Source: DASUMF01 sp040510575 (GTDB taxonomy: Bacteria > Actinomycetota > Acidimicrobiia > IMCC26256 > DASPTH01). Taken from it: a stretch of DNA of 20,163 nt. The stretch spans positions 1-20,163 of the forward strand of contig JBEVIU010000080.1 of the NCBI GenBank assembly GCA_040510575.1, given 5' to 3'. Positions within the stretch are counted from its first letter, which is position 1; each line of letters starts with the position of its first letter. The notes beneath the pieces were generated by a model, which was given only the letters and a program-made list of their open reading frames with translations, ran no database searches and had not been told where the DNA came from. The translations under genes were made by a program, and so were the position numbers. This document shows, in pieces, positions 5,788 to 13,764 of the stretch.

Positions 5788-8223
5788 GTGAGCGCTGCCC
5801 TGCGCGCGGCCCGCGACGGGCTCGTCGTCGACACCTCGTTGCGGGGTGTCAACTTCGGCCGTGCACTCACGGTGTTGGTCGACGACGCATTGCGTGACGC
5901 GGCCGCGGCCGTCGACGGGTCGGGCCAGTGGGCTCTCGTCGCCATGGGCTCGTATGCACGCGGCGAGCTGTGCCCGGGCTCCGACATCGACGTCATGCTC
6001 CTGCACGCCGGCGGGCGGCGGGCGACCGGGCTCGGTGACGACGCTTCCCGGCTCTGGTACCCGTTGTGGGATGCCGGCTTCGTGCTCGGCCACTCGGCGC
6101 GCAGCACGAAGGAGGCCCTCGCGCTCGCCGACCAGGATCTCGACGCCCTCACCGCGATGCTCGACATGAGGCTCGTCGCCGGCGACGCCGACCTCGCTTC
6201 CGATCTGGCGCACCGCGTGCGCAAGCTGGCACCCCGACGGCGCGGCCGCCTGGTGGAGGAGCTCGCCGCCGGCGCTGCCGCGCGGCTCGAGCATCCGGGC
6301 GCGATCGCCGAGATGCTCGCGCCGAACCTGAAGGACGGCGGGGGTGGGCTCCGCGACACGCAGGCGCCGGGCTGGATCGGCTGGGCCCTCGAGCCCGACG
6401 GCACGGTCGAGGATCCGTGGGACACCCTCGTCGCGCAGGGCTATCTGCGTGCCGGCGACGTGCAGCAACTCCGCGACGCTCGTGATCTCCTGCTCGACGC
6501 CCGCGTCGCGCTCCACCGGGTCACGAACGGACGCTCCGACCAGCTCGCGCTGCAGGAACAGGACGCGGTCGCGGCGCTCGTCGGCATCGACGACGCCGAC
6601 ACACATCTGCGCGCGATCGGTGCCGCGGCGCGATCGGTGGTCTGGATCACCTCCGACATGTGGGGGAGGTTGCGCTCGACCGAACGCGGACCGTCCGGAC
6701 GTGCCACCGGCGAGCGTCGCCTCGACGATCACGTCATCGTGCGTGACGGGCGCGTCACGGCCACGGCCGACACCACGCTCGACACTGCGGTCCTGCTCTC
6801 CCTTGCGGCGCGCGCTGCTGAACTGAACGCACCGATCGACCGCGACACGCTCGATCGCATGTCTGCGGTCGACCCGATCGTGTGGACGCCCACCGCGCGC
6901 GACGAATTCCTCGCGCTGTTGCGGGCCGGGCGCGGAGCGATCGCGGTGTTCGAAGCCCTTGATCACGTCGGACTGGTGGTGCGGCTCCTGCCGGAATGGG
7001 AGCGCGTGCGCGCCCGGCCGCAACGCAACGCGTACCACCGCTTCACCGTTGATCGGCACTCGCTGGAGGCGGTCGCGGAGAGCGTCGCGGTCCTCGATGG
7101 CGACGACGACGACGAGGGCGCGGGCTTCGACCGCGACGTCGCGCGTCGCGCGCCGGCCGGGGTGTTGACGCTCGCGGCGTTGCTCCACGACCTGGGCAAG
7201 GGAACCCCGGGTGATCACTCGGTGGTCGGCGTCGATCTCGCGCGGTCGATTGCGCAGCGCATCGGGCTCGACCACGAAGCGACGGAACAACTGGCATGGC
7301 TCGTTCGCCATCATCTCCTCCTTGCCGACACCGCGACGCGCCGCGACCTCGAAGACGACGCCACGATCAGTCGTCTCGCCGCTGAGGTGGGCGACTCGCA
7401 GCGTCTCGACCTGCTCTACGCCCTCACCCTCGGCGACTCCCGCGCCACTGGGCCGGCCGCATGGAGCCGCACCAAGGCATTGCTCGTGCGACAGCTCTAC
7501 TCGAAGACGGATCGTCTCCTGGCCGGCCACGTCGACGCACCCGATGCGCGGGGTGCCGACGATGCCGACGACCTGCTGGCGCGGTACGCGCCGCTGCTCG
7601 CGGCGCGCGAGATCGCCGTCGAGTGGGAACAGCTCGACGACGACACGACGCGATGCACGGTCGTGGCTCCCGACCGCACCGGTCTGCTCGCGACGGTGGC
7701 GGGCACGCTGGCGCTGCTGGGATTCGACATCGGCGCGGCGGCCGTGGTCACCCAGGACGACGACGGCGTGGCGATCGAGCGGTTCACCGGCCAGCACCGC
7801 TTCGGGCGTCTCGACAGCCAAGCGGAGCGCGACGACGCCTCGGCCGCGATCGTCGCCGCGCTGGTCGGCGACGTCGCGCTCGACGACAAGCTCCGCGCTC
7901 GCGCGCAGCGGTACCGGCGACCAGCGCTCCATCCTGGCGAGCGCGACGTGCGCGTGGTGGTCGACACCGACGCGTCGGCCACTGCGACCGTGATCGAGAT
8001 CCACGCCCCCGACGACGTGGGGTTGCTCGCGCGGGTGGCCGCAGTGTTCGCGGAGCTCGGGTTCGACGTGACCAAGGCCTTGGTGTCGACGATCGGCGAC
8101 CGGGTGGTCGACGTCTTCTACCTGCGCGACCGGACCGGCGAGAAGGTCGTCGATGCGCATGCAGTCGCCTCGCTGCGGGCGACTCTGATGGCCCGACTCA
8201 CGAGCGAGGTCACGCTCGCTTGA
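5788..8223 (+). CDS. glnD: PII nucleotidyltransferase/nucleotidyl-removing enzyme GlnD
   Basis: This is an 811-residue four-part enzyme. The nucleotidyltransferase motif is GSYARGELCPGSDIDVM (54-70), with D66 and D68 as metal-binding aspartates. A helical GlnD-specific region follows. The HD domain contains YHRFTVDRH and LLHDLGKG with H467 and D468, so the nucleotidyl-removing site looks intact. Two ACT domains lie near residues 620-680 and 734-800 (both with D-x-x-GLLA-x-VA motifs) and would sense glutamine. Known role: it adds a nucleotide to PII when nitrogen is short and removes it when nitrogen is plentiful; in actinobacteria the nucleotide is AMP. The GTG at 5788 is 21 bases after glnK. 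The ATG at 5771 is in another frame that stops at once. Confidence 0.94.
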   Translation: MSAALRAARDGLVVDTSLRGVNFGRALTVLVDDALRDAAAAVDGSGQWALVAMGSYARGELCPGSDIDVMLLHAGGRRATGLGDDASRLWYPLWDAGFVLGHSARSTKEALALADQDLDALTAMLDMRLVAGDADLASDLAHRVRKLAPRRRGRLVEELAAGAAARLEHPGAIAEMLAPNLKDGGGGLRDTQAPGWIGWALEPDGTVEDPWDTLVAQGYLRAGDVQQLRDARDLLLDARVALHRVTNGRSDQLALQEQDAVAALVGIDDADTHLRAIGAAARSVVWITSDMWGRLRSTERGPSGRATGERRLDDHVIVRDGRVTATADTTLDTAVLLSLAARAAELNAPIDRDTLDRMSAVDPIVWTPTARDEFLALLRAGRGAIAVFEALDHVGLVVRLLPEWERVRARPQRNAYHRFTVDRHSLEAVAESVAVLDGDDDDEGAGFDRDVARRAPAGVLTLAALLHDLGKGTPGDHSVVGVDLARSIAQRIGLDHEATEQLAWLVRHHLLLADTATRRDLEDDATISRLAAEVGDSQRLDLLYALTLGDSRATGPAAWSRTKALLVRQLYSKTDRLLAGHVDAPDARGADDADDLLARYAPLLAAREIAVEWEQLDDDTTRCTVVAPDRTGLLATVAGTLALLGFDIGAAAVVTQDDDGVAIERFTGQHRFGRLDSQAERDDASAAIVAALVGDVALDDKLRARAQRYRRPALHPGERDVRVVVDTDASATATVIEIHAPDDVGLLARVAAVFAELGFDVTKALVSTIGDRVVDVFYLRDRTGEKVVDAHAVASLRATLMARLTSEVTLA

Positions 8224-8240
8224 CGTGTGTCGTGAGCACG

Positions 8241-8246
8241 TAGTCT
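8241..8246 (+). promoter_or_regulatory. -10 box TAGTCT, probable leaderless promoter of the NUDIX gene
   Basis: TAGTCT is followed by seven bases (CACGCTC) and GTG at 8254. It lies 17 bases after the glnD stop, so the NUDIX gene probably has its own promoter. Confidence 0.55.
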
Positions 8247-8253
8247 CACGCTC

Positions 8254-8934
8254 GTGGCCGCCCCGATCGATCCGTCCGCCGCCGACCTGCTCCGATGGGC
8301 CGAGACCCTCTCCGCCGTCGCGCGCACCGGGCTCGCGTTCACGCAGAGCCTGTACGAGCAGGAGCGGTTCCAAGAGGTGCTCAAGGTCGCGGCTGACATC
8401 CGCGCCGCGGCGATCGAGGAAGCGGAAGCCGAGGTGCTCTTCGACGAGTGGCTCGACTCCGTGGGTCAGGGCACCGCGGGGTACGTCACGCCCAAGGTCG
8501 CGGTGGCTGCGATCGTCGGCAACGCCGAGGGCGAGCTGCTCCTCACCCAGCGCGCCGACAGCGGGGTGTGGCTCTATCCGGTCGGCTACGCCGATCCCGG
8601 GTACTCGCCGAGTGAGATCGCGGTGAAAGAGGTGCACGAGGAGACCGGCATCGAGGTCGAGGTCATGTCGTTGATCTCCGTGCTCGACGGTCTGCGCCTC
8701 GGGTTCGCGCACTTTCCCCTCTACACACTCCTGTTCCACTGCCGGATGCTCGGCGGTGAGCTGCAGGGCCACCCGCTCGAGACCCGCGCCGTGGGCTTCT
8801 TCGGCCGCGACGACCTTCCGTGGCCCGTGGCCGGCATCCAGCGCTGGGGCGAGCTCGCGTTCGCAGCGATCGACGGCGAACGCCGTGAGTGCGACTTCGA
8901 TCCGCCCCGAATCCCGCCCTGGCGCGACGGTTGA
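8254..8934 (+). CDS. NUDIX hydrolase with N-terminal helical domain (YjhB/ADP-ribose type)
   Basis: The 226-residue protein has a helical N-terminal region (about 1-70, ADLLRWAETLSAVARTGLAF), as in NUDIX proteins with the Nudix_hydro_N domain. The NUDIX box spans 111-133, with GYADPGYSPSE followed by KEVHEETGI. The core E-x-x-E-E metal-binding residues (E126, E129, E130) are present. Two consensus positions differ: the first Glu is Y117 and the Arg is K125; the GxADxG-x-SPSE form is usual in this subfamily. Known role: hydrolysis of a nucleoside diphosphate linked to another moiety; substrates suggested for relatives include ADP-ribose and 8-oxo-nucleotides. Substrate here is unknown. GTG 8254 was chosen because of the TAGTCT box and the start of the helical domain. 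Confidence 0.85.
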   Translation: MAAPIDPSAADLLRWAETLSAVARTGLAFTQSLYEQERFQEVLKVAADIRAAAIEEAEAEVLFDEWLDSVGQGTAGYVTPKVAVAAIVGNAEGELLLTQRADSGVWLYPVGYADPGYSPSEIAVKEVHEETGIEVEVMSLISVLDGLRLGFAHFPLYTLLFHCRMLGGELQGHPLETRAVGFFGRDDLPWPVAGIQRWGELAFAAIDGERRECDFDPPRIPPWRDG

Positions 8935-8975
8935 ACCAGTGGATTCGCTCGGTGTTGGTTGAAATGACACGCACA

Positions 8976-8998
8976 CGCTCAAGATGAGCGCATACCCT
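8976..8998 (+). promoter_or_regulatory. Small hairpin or operator plus TACCCT box before the cNMP gene
   Basis: CGCTCA-AGA-TGAGCG (8976-8990) is a perfect 6-bp dyad, and TACCCT (8993-8998) is a possible -10 box right after it. The dyad would fall in the promoter spacer, so it could be an operator, or the end signal of the NUDIX transcript. Transcription from this box would give a leader of about 45 bases to ATG 9050. Confidence 0.35.
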
Positions 8999-9049
8999 GT
9001 CGATCACGACACCACAAACGACGCTGGGGGGCGAAAGGGATGAACACCC

Positions 9050-9454
9050 ATGTTCCGCACACCCCTCATCGACACCGAGCTCGCTCGGGTCCCGCTCCTC
9101 GAAGGCCTGTCCTCGCGTGAGCTGAACACGGTCGCGCACCTCTCCACGCGGATCGATCTTCCCGCGGGCAGCGTGCTCACCCGCGAAGGTGACTACGGCA
9201 CCGAGTTCATCATCGTGATCGACGGCCAGGTCGACGTCGTCCAGCGCGGCGAGGTGATCGCCACCCGCTCTGCGGGAGCGCACCTCGGCGAGATCGCACT
9301 GCTCAGCGCCCAGCCGCGCACCGCGACGCTCGTGACCACCACGCCCGTGCATGCCCGTGTGGCCAGTCGCCAGGAGTTCTCCAGCCTGCTCGCCACCGTG
9401 CCGAACCTGTCGGAGCGCCTCAACGCCACCATGGCCGCACGCCTCGCCGCCTGA
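9050..9454 (+). CDS. Stand-alone cyclic-nucleotide-binding domain protein
   Basis: The 134-residue protein is a single CRP-type beta-roll. It begins with VPLLEGLSSRELNTVAHLS, the usual start of these domains, and has the PAGSVLTREGD strand. The phosphate-binding cassette GEIALLSAQPRTA lies at 80-92; R90 is the residue that normally contacts the cyclic phosphate. No helix-turn-helix follows, so it cannot be a normal CRP-family activator. It is either a binding subunit for another protein or a cAMP buffer; the partner is unknown. ATG 9050 is the real start; the ATG at 9040 runs into an early stop in another frame. GGGA at 9037-9040 is a weak ribosome binding site. Only 13 bases separate it from the convergent pyrE. 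Confidence 0.85.
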   Translation: MFRTPLIDTELARVPLLEGLSSRELNTVAHLSTRIDLPAGSVLTREGDYGTEFIIVIDGQVDVVQRGEVIATRSAGAHLGEIALLSAQPRTATLVTTTPVHARVASRQEFSSLLATVPNLSERLNATMAARLAA

Positions 9455-9467
9455 CCATCTCGTCGGG

Positions 9468-9995
9468 TCAGGTGCCCGCGGCGGTGAGCTCGGTCATGGT
9501 GTAGAGGGCGCGGAGCTCCACGTCGATGGCGGCGAGCCCAACGGGTCCGCCCGATTCGCGGTCGATCACGCACACGGCCTGCTCGACGACCGCGCCCCGC
9601 TCGCGCAGCTCGGCGCACGACGTGATCACCTGCCCGCCCGAGGTCACGACGTCTTCGACCACGAGCAGACGGCGGCCGTCGAGGTCACCGCCCTCGGCGA
9701 GACGACATGTGCCGTACGTCTTCGCCTCCTTGCGCACGAACACGGCCGGGATGCCCGTCACCTGCGACAGCACGGTCGCGATCGGCACGCCCCCGAGCTC
9801 GAGCCCGGCGAGCGCGTCGATCCCCGACGGCACGAGCGGCGCGAGCGCTTCCGCGATCGTTCGCAGCAGCACCGGGTCGGACTCGAACAGGTACTTGTCG
9901 AAGTACTCGTTGCTCACGACGCCCGAGCGCAGGGTGAACGTGCCGGTGAGGTGGGTGCGCTCGAAGATCTCGCGCGCGAGCCCGTCGCGGTCCAT
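9468..9995 (-). CDS. pyrE: Orotate phosphoribosyltransferase
   Basis: The 175-residue protein is of the short actinobacterial/archaeal OPRT type. The flexible catalytic loop VRKEAKTYGT lies near 87-96 and the PRPP-binding loop LVVEDVVTSGGQV at 111-123. SNEYFDKYLFESDP near the N-terminus is the orotate-side loop typical of PyrE. Known role: orotate plus PRPP gives orotidine 5'-monophosphate in pyrimidine synthesis, in the cytoplasm. The ATG at 9995 has an AGGAG ribosome binding site seven bases upstream. An unknown gene ends 11 bases before it on the same strand, so the two are likely one transcript. No other pyr gene is in the window. Confidence 0.93.
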   Translation of the reverse strand: MDRDGLAREIFERTHLTGTFTLRSGVVSNEYFDKYLFESDPVLLRTIAEALAPLVPSGIDALAGLELGGVPIATVLSQVTGIPAVFVRKEAKTYGTCRLAEGGDLDGRRLLVVEDVVTSGGQVITSCAELRERGAVVEQAVCVIDRESGGPVGLAAIDVELRALYTMTELTAAGT

Positions 9996-10006
9996 GGCGT
10001 CTCCTG

Positions 10007-10498
10007 TCAGGTGTGGAGCTCGGCGAGGAGCATCTCGACGATCGACACCGTGCCGTTCGCCTGTTCCCACGCGGCACCGATGCGACCATGGTCGACGAGG
10101 CCGACGGCATCGGGCGCAACGTGGAGCACCTCGGTGACGGCCTGCGCGAGGCGTGCCGGCTCGAGGTCGTCGTCGAAGGGCACGAAGCACTCGAGCCCGT
10201 CCCAGATCGAGAGCAGCGTGCGGGGCGCGCCACCCAACGTGAGCGAGTCGGCAGAGGCGCCGGTCGTGAGCTGCAGGGCCACCTGCTCCCAGAGGTCGTA
10301 GTGCGAGAGGCCCGCGGGTGCGCGGTACCCCGCCACCGGGTGGAGGCGCCACTCGAGCGTCACCTCCGGCTCCTCGCGCTCGGTGAGCCACGTCTGCGTG
10401 CCGTTCAGGTAGCTGTCGACCGGCAGCCCGAGGTGCTCGTCGAGCGCGCGCACGACCTCGGGAGTGATCCGCCAGACGGAGGTGGCCGTGCGTGACAT
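10007..10498 (-). CDS. Uncharacterised protein upstream of pyrE
   Basis: I do not recognise this 163-residue protein. It is soluble-looking, with no signal peptide or membrane segment, and rich in Leu, Trp and acidic residues. Recognisable stretches are ALDEHLGLPVDSYLNGTQTW, EVTLEWRLHPVAGYRAPAG, LSIWDGLECFVPFDDDLEP and GAAWEQANGTVSIVEMLLAEL. No catalytic pattern is obvious. It reads as a real gene because of a TACCCT box eight bases before ATG 10498, smooth codon use and tight linkage to pyrE. The gene pair could mean a role near nucleotide metabolism, but co-transcription alone is weak evidence. Confidence 0.7.
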   Translation of the reverse strand: MSRTATSVWRITPEVVRALDEHLGLPVDSYLNGTQTWLTEREEPEVTLEWRLHPVAGYRAPAGLSHYDLWEQVALQLTTGASADSLTLGGAPRTLLSIWDGLECFVPFDDDLEPARLAQAVTEVLHVAPDAVGLVDHGRIGAAWEQANGTVSIVEMLLAELHT

Positions 10499-10506
10499 CG
10501 GAGCGC

Positions 10507-10512
10507 AGGGTA
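10507..10512 (-). promoter_or_regulatory. -10 box TACCCT, probable leaderless promoter of the unknown-pyrE operon
   Basis: On the minus strand TACCCT is followed by eight bases (GCGCTCCG) and ATG 10498, with no ribosome binding site. Confidence 0.5.
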
Positions 10513-10537
10513 CCGGCCGCGTTGGGTCGCGGATACC

Positions 10538-11966
10538 GTGGCGCGCGACGCCGTGACGAACTACGACCGACTCTCCGCGCTCGACGAGAGCTTCCTGCAC
10601 CTCGAGCGGGCCGACACGCCCATGCACGTCGGCGCAGTGGTCGTGCTGGAGGGCGATCCCTTCTACGGCGCCGACGGTCGCTTCCGCCTCGACGACGTGC
10701 GGGCGCTCGTGCGGTCGCGCCTCGCAACGCTTCCGCGGTTCCGCCGCACCGTGGTTGCCGCGCCGCTCGGTGCCGGCAGGCCGATCTGGGTCGACGACCC
10801 CGACTTCGACGTCGCGCGGCACGTCGGCCTCACCGCGCTGCCCGAGCCCGGTACGCGCCGCCAACTGCTCGCGCTCGCGGAGCGCCTGATCGCGCAGGTG
10901 CTCGACCGCACGCACCCGTTGTGGCAGATGTGGTTCGTGGAAGGCCTCGACGGGGGAAAGCGGGTCGGGCTCGTCCACCGCTCGCACCACGCGCTCACCG
11001 ACGGCATCTCCGGCGTCGACATCGCGACCGCGTTGCTCGACATCGACGTGCACGCGCCACCCGACCCGCCCTCCACGTGGAGTCCCGAGGCCGGCCCCGA
11101 TCCCACGGAGCTCCTCGTCGACACGTTCCGCACCAACACCGCGCGGGCGATGGGTGTGGCCGGGCGAGCGCGGGACGCCGCGCGCACGCCACTCGTGGCA
11201 GTGGACCAGGTCGGCCGGCTCGGTCGGTCGCTCGGTTCGCTCGTCACGTCGGGCGTCGTGGCGCCGCGTCTGTCGCACAACGCCTCGCTGGCGCCGGGGC
11301 GGCGGCTCGAGACGATGACCGTGCCGCTCGACCTCCTCCACACCGTGAGCAACTCGTTCGGTTGCACCGTGAACGACGTCGCGCTCACCGCGGTCGGCGG
11401 CGGGTTCGCTCGGCTGCTCGGGTCTCGGGAGGAGCTCGTCGACGATCTCGTCGTGAAGATGCTGTGCCCGGTGTCGCTGCGCGTCGAAGCCGACCGCGCG
11501 CAGCTCGGCAACCGCATCTCGACGATGTTGGTCCCGGTGCCGGTCGGTCAGCGCGACGCGCGCGCGGCTCGCCGCGGTGCGCGCCTCCACGGCGGAGCTC
11601 AAGGAACGCGGGCAGGCCGTCGGCGCCGCCACCATCTTCGGTCTCGGCGAGTACGTCACGCCCAGCCTGCTCGGGCTCGTCGCCCGCGCGTTGCACGGTC
11701 AGCCATTCGGCAACCTCGTGATGAGCAACATCCCAGGTCCGCCCGTCCCGCTCTACCTGCTCGGCGCGCAGATGCTCGAGGTGTACCCGGTCCTGCCCCT
11801 GTCGCAGAACCTCACGCTCAACGTGGCCGTGCTCTCGTACTGTGACCAGCTCCACGTCGGCCTCGTCGGCGACGGCGCGTCGGCGCGCGATCTCGAGTTG
11901 CTCGCCGGTGGGATCGAGGACGCGTTCGGCGAGCTGCACGCGCTCGCTCTCGCCGAAGCTGAGTAG
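10538..11966 (+). CDS. Wax ester synthase/diacylglycerol acyltransferase (WS/DGAT), frameshifted as sequenced
   Basis: The first part (residues 1-340) starts with YDRLSALDESFLHLERADTPMHVG and carries the catalytic HHALTDG motif (H150, H151, D155, G156), with SNSFGCTVNDVALTAV further on. After about 11557 the frame drifts into Arg/Ala-rich nonsense, while the genuine C-terminal domain (RLAAVRAST, MSNIPGPPVPLYLLG, SQNLTLNVAVLSYCDQLHVGL) continues in the +1 frame to TAG 11966. Adding one CG unit to the (CG)5 run at 11557-11566, or removing one base, would restore a single protein of about 476 residues, the normal family length. Known role: acyl-CoA-dependent synthesis of triacylglycerols or wax esters at the membrane. 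The cause may be sequencing error, a real mutation or slippage. The start is GTG 10538 or GTG 10553. Confidence 0.85.
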
Positions 11967-11969
11967 GGT
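11964..11969 (+). promoter_or_regulatory. -10 box TAGGGT overlapping the WS/DGAT stop codon
   Basis: TAGGGT begins with the TAG stop of the acyltransferase gene and is followed by seven bases (CGCCGCG) and ATG 11977. No ribosome binding site is seen, so this is probably a leaderless promoter for the peptidase gene. Confidence 0.5.
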
Positions 11970-11976
11970 CGCCGCG

Positions 11977-13314
11977 ATGACACGCGTCCCCGACGACCCG
12001 ACCGCCGAGGTCACCGACGTCCTGCAGACGTTGATCCGGAACAAGTGCGTGAACAACGGTGTCATCACCTCCGGTGACGAGTCGCGCAGCGTCGACCTGC
12101 TCGCGAGCTACCTGTCGGGGATCGGCGATCAGGAGGTGTTCGAGCCGCAACCGGGCCGCCAGAGCCTGGTGGTGCGCCTCGAAGGCACCGACCCGACGGC
12201 TCCGTCCTTGTTGTTGATGGGCCACACCGACGTGGTGCCCGTGAACGCCGACGGCTGGAGTCGCGACCCGTTCGCGGCCGAGGTGGTCGACGGGTTCGTG
12301 TGGGGTCGCGGCGCGGTCGACATGCTGAACCTCACCGCGTCGCAAGCGGTGGCGATGAAGCGACTGGTCGAGAGCGGGTTCCGCCCGAAGGGCACGCTCG
12401 TGTACCTGGCGGTCGCCGACGAGGAAGCGCTCGGCACCTGGGGTGCGCACTGGCTCCTCGACCACGAGCGCGACGCGGTGTACGCCGACTACGTGCTCAC
12501 CGAGTCCGGCGGGTGGCAGATGCCGAGCCCGCAGGGTCCGAGGCTGCCGGTGTTGGTGGCGGAGAAGGGCACCTACTGGACGAAGATCACGGTGCGCGGT
12601 ACGCCGGGCCACGGATCGCAGCCGTTCCGCACGGACAACGCATTGATCACCGCGGCCGAAGTGGTGCGGCGCATCGCCGAGTACCACCCGCCGACGCAGA
12701 TCCACGACGCGTGGCGCCAGTTCATCGAGGGCATGGCGTTCGACGCAGACCTCACGGCGGCGTTGCTCGATGCCGACGGACTCCACGACACGCTTGCCGA
12801 GCTGCCGCTTGGCATGTCGCGCCTGTGGCACGCGTGCACGCACACCACGCTCGCGCCCACCGTCGCGCACGGTGGCACGAAGACGAACATGATCCCCGAC
12901 CGCGTCGACCTCGAGGTCGACATCCGCACGCTGCCGGGTCAGACGGGTGCCGAGGCGGCCGCGCTGTTGCGCGACGCGCTCGGTGACCTCGCGGACCTGG
13001 TCGAGATCTCGTCGAACGACGACGGCTCGACCGCGTCGCCGATCGACACGCCGTTGTGGGACTCGCTCGCCCGCGTGAGCAGCCAGCTCTGCGAAGGCTC
13101 GGCGCTGGTGCCGTCGCTCATGGTGGGCGGCACCGACAACCGGTTCTACCGCCGCGCCGGCGCGGTCGGGTACGGGTTCGGGCTGTTCTCGCAGCGCCTC
13201 ACGTACGACGACTACACCACGATGTTCCACGGCAACGACGAGCGGGTCGACCAGGAGTCGCTCTCGCTGTCGACGCAGCTGTGGGAGGCCGTCGCCCGCG
13301 ACCTTGTGGGTTGA
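11977..13314 (+). CDS. M20 family zinc metallopeptidase (ArgE/DapE/carboxypeptidase-like)
   Basis: The 445-residue protein follows the M20 pattern. MGHTDVVP supplies H83 and the catalytic-helper D85, GRGAVDM supplies the bridging D115, and ADEE supplies the catalytic E149 and the ligand E150. The last metal ligand is the His in MFHGNDER near the C-terminus. The middle part (EKGTYWTKITVRGTPGHGS) begins the dimerisation/lid domain, whose typical G-x-x-x-N-M-I-P-D motif reads GTKTNMIPD. Known role: hydrolysis of an N-acyl amino acid, peptide or carbamoyl bond using two zinc ions. The exact substrate is unclear; it lacks a signal peptide, so it should act in the cytoplasm. It is followed after nine bases by the convergent DoxX gene. 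Confidence 0.9.
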   Translation: MTRVPDDPTAEVTDVLQTLIRNKCVNNGVITSGDESRSVDLLASYLSGIGDQEVFEPQPGRQSLVVRLEGTDPTAPSLLLMGHTDVVPVNADGWSRDPFAAEVVDGFVWGRGAVDMLNLTASQAVAMKRLVESGFRPKGTLVYLAVADEEALGTWGAHWLLDHERDAVYADYVLTESGGWQMPSPQGPRLPVLVAEKGTYWTKITVRGTPGHGSQPFRTDNALITAAEVVRRIAEYHPPTQIHDAWRQFIEGMAFDADLTAALLDADGLHDTLAELPLGMSRLWHACTHTTLAPTVAHGGTKTNMIPDRVDLEVDIRTLPGQTGAEAAALLRDALGDLADLVEISSNDDGSTASPIDTPLWDSLARVSSQLCEGSALVPSLMVGGTDNRFYRRAGAVGYGFGLFSQRLTYDDYTTMFHGNDERVDQESLSLSTQLWEAVARDLVG

Positions 13315-13323
13315 CGTCGCCGG

Positions 13324-13764
13324 TCAACCAGCCGGCAACACGCGGTCCCGGATGCGGTTGTCGAGCGCCAGCACGCCCGGGCCTGCCCACACCAGGAACA
13401 GCATCGCTACGAGCATCACGGGACCGACACCGAGGTGGAAGGTGCCTCCGTCGACTGGTCCCGCAGTCGCAATCGCAACCACGAGATTTGCGGCGAGCAC
13501 GAGCGCGGCCGGTCGGGTGAGCAGGCCGATCACGAGCAGCAGACCACCGAGTAGCTCGAGCGCGCCGGCGAGGTATACCGCACCATCGGGCCAGGGGAGG
13601 CCGTAGCGCTCGAAGTCGACGGCCTCGTCCATGTGATCGGTGAACTTGCCCGTCGAGAAGGAGATGAAGAGCACGCCGGTCACCACGCGGAGCGTTGCCG
13701 CGATCCACGCGGCAGGTCCTGTGAAGCGCGACGCGAACACGCGCCGCATCCATTCGCCGGTCAC
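13324..13764 (-). CDS. DoxX-family membrane protein
   Basis: The 146-residue protein has four hydrophobic segments: RVVTGVLFISFSTGKF, LAGALELLGGLLLVIGLL, ALVLAANLVVAIATAG and GPVMLVAMLFLVWAGPG. The arrangement, with an early GKF/H motif and ALELLGGLLLVIGLLTRPAAL, is typical of DoxX. Known for the family: small four-helix membrane proteins; some actinobacterial members work with superoxide dismutase and thiosulfate metabolism in redox control, while most are uncharacterised. GTG 13764 overlaps the stop of the PAC2 gene as GTGA, which implies translational coupling. ATG 13749 is an alternative start five residues downstream. Confidence 0.83.
   Translation of the reverse strand: MTGEWMRRVFASRFTGPAAWIAATLRVVTGVLFISFSTGKFTDHMDEAVDFERYGLPWPDGAVYLAGALELLGGLLLVIGLLTRPAALVLAANLVVAIATAGPVDGGTFHLGVGPVMLVAMLFLVWAGPGVLALDNRIRDRVLPAG

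Noticed and set aside
5353..8982. A 1209-codon open frame on the minus strand opposite glnK end, glnD and the NUDIX gene
   Set aside because: It is the mirror of third-position GC bias in genuine plus-strand genes. Its translation is low-complexity Arg/Val/Asp/Gly-rich and shows no family motif, while the plus strand encodes full domains.
11540..11580. Programmed +1 frameshifting in the WS/DGAT gene
   Set aside because: No slippery codon or stimulatory structure of known type; a CG-run indel is simpler, and family members are read in one frame.
10007..11659. A minus-strand frame joining the unknown gene to a long stretch opposite the WS/DGAT gene
   Set aside because: Only the part after ATG 10498 is plausible; the part before it is opposite conserved acyltransferase sequence and a TACCCT box marks the true start.
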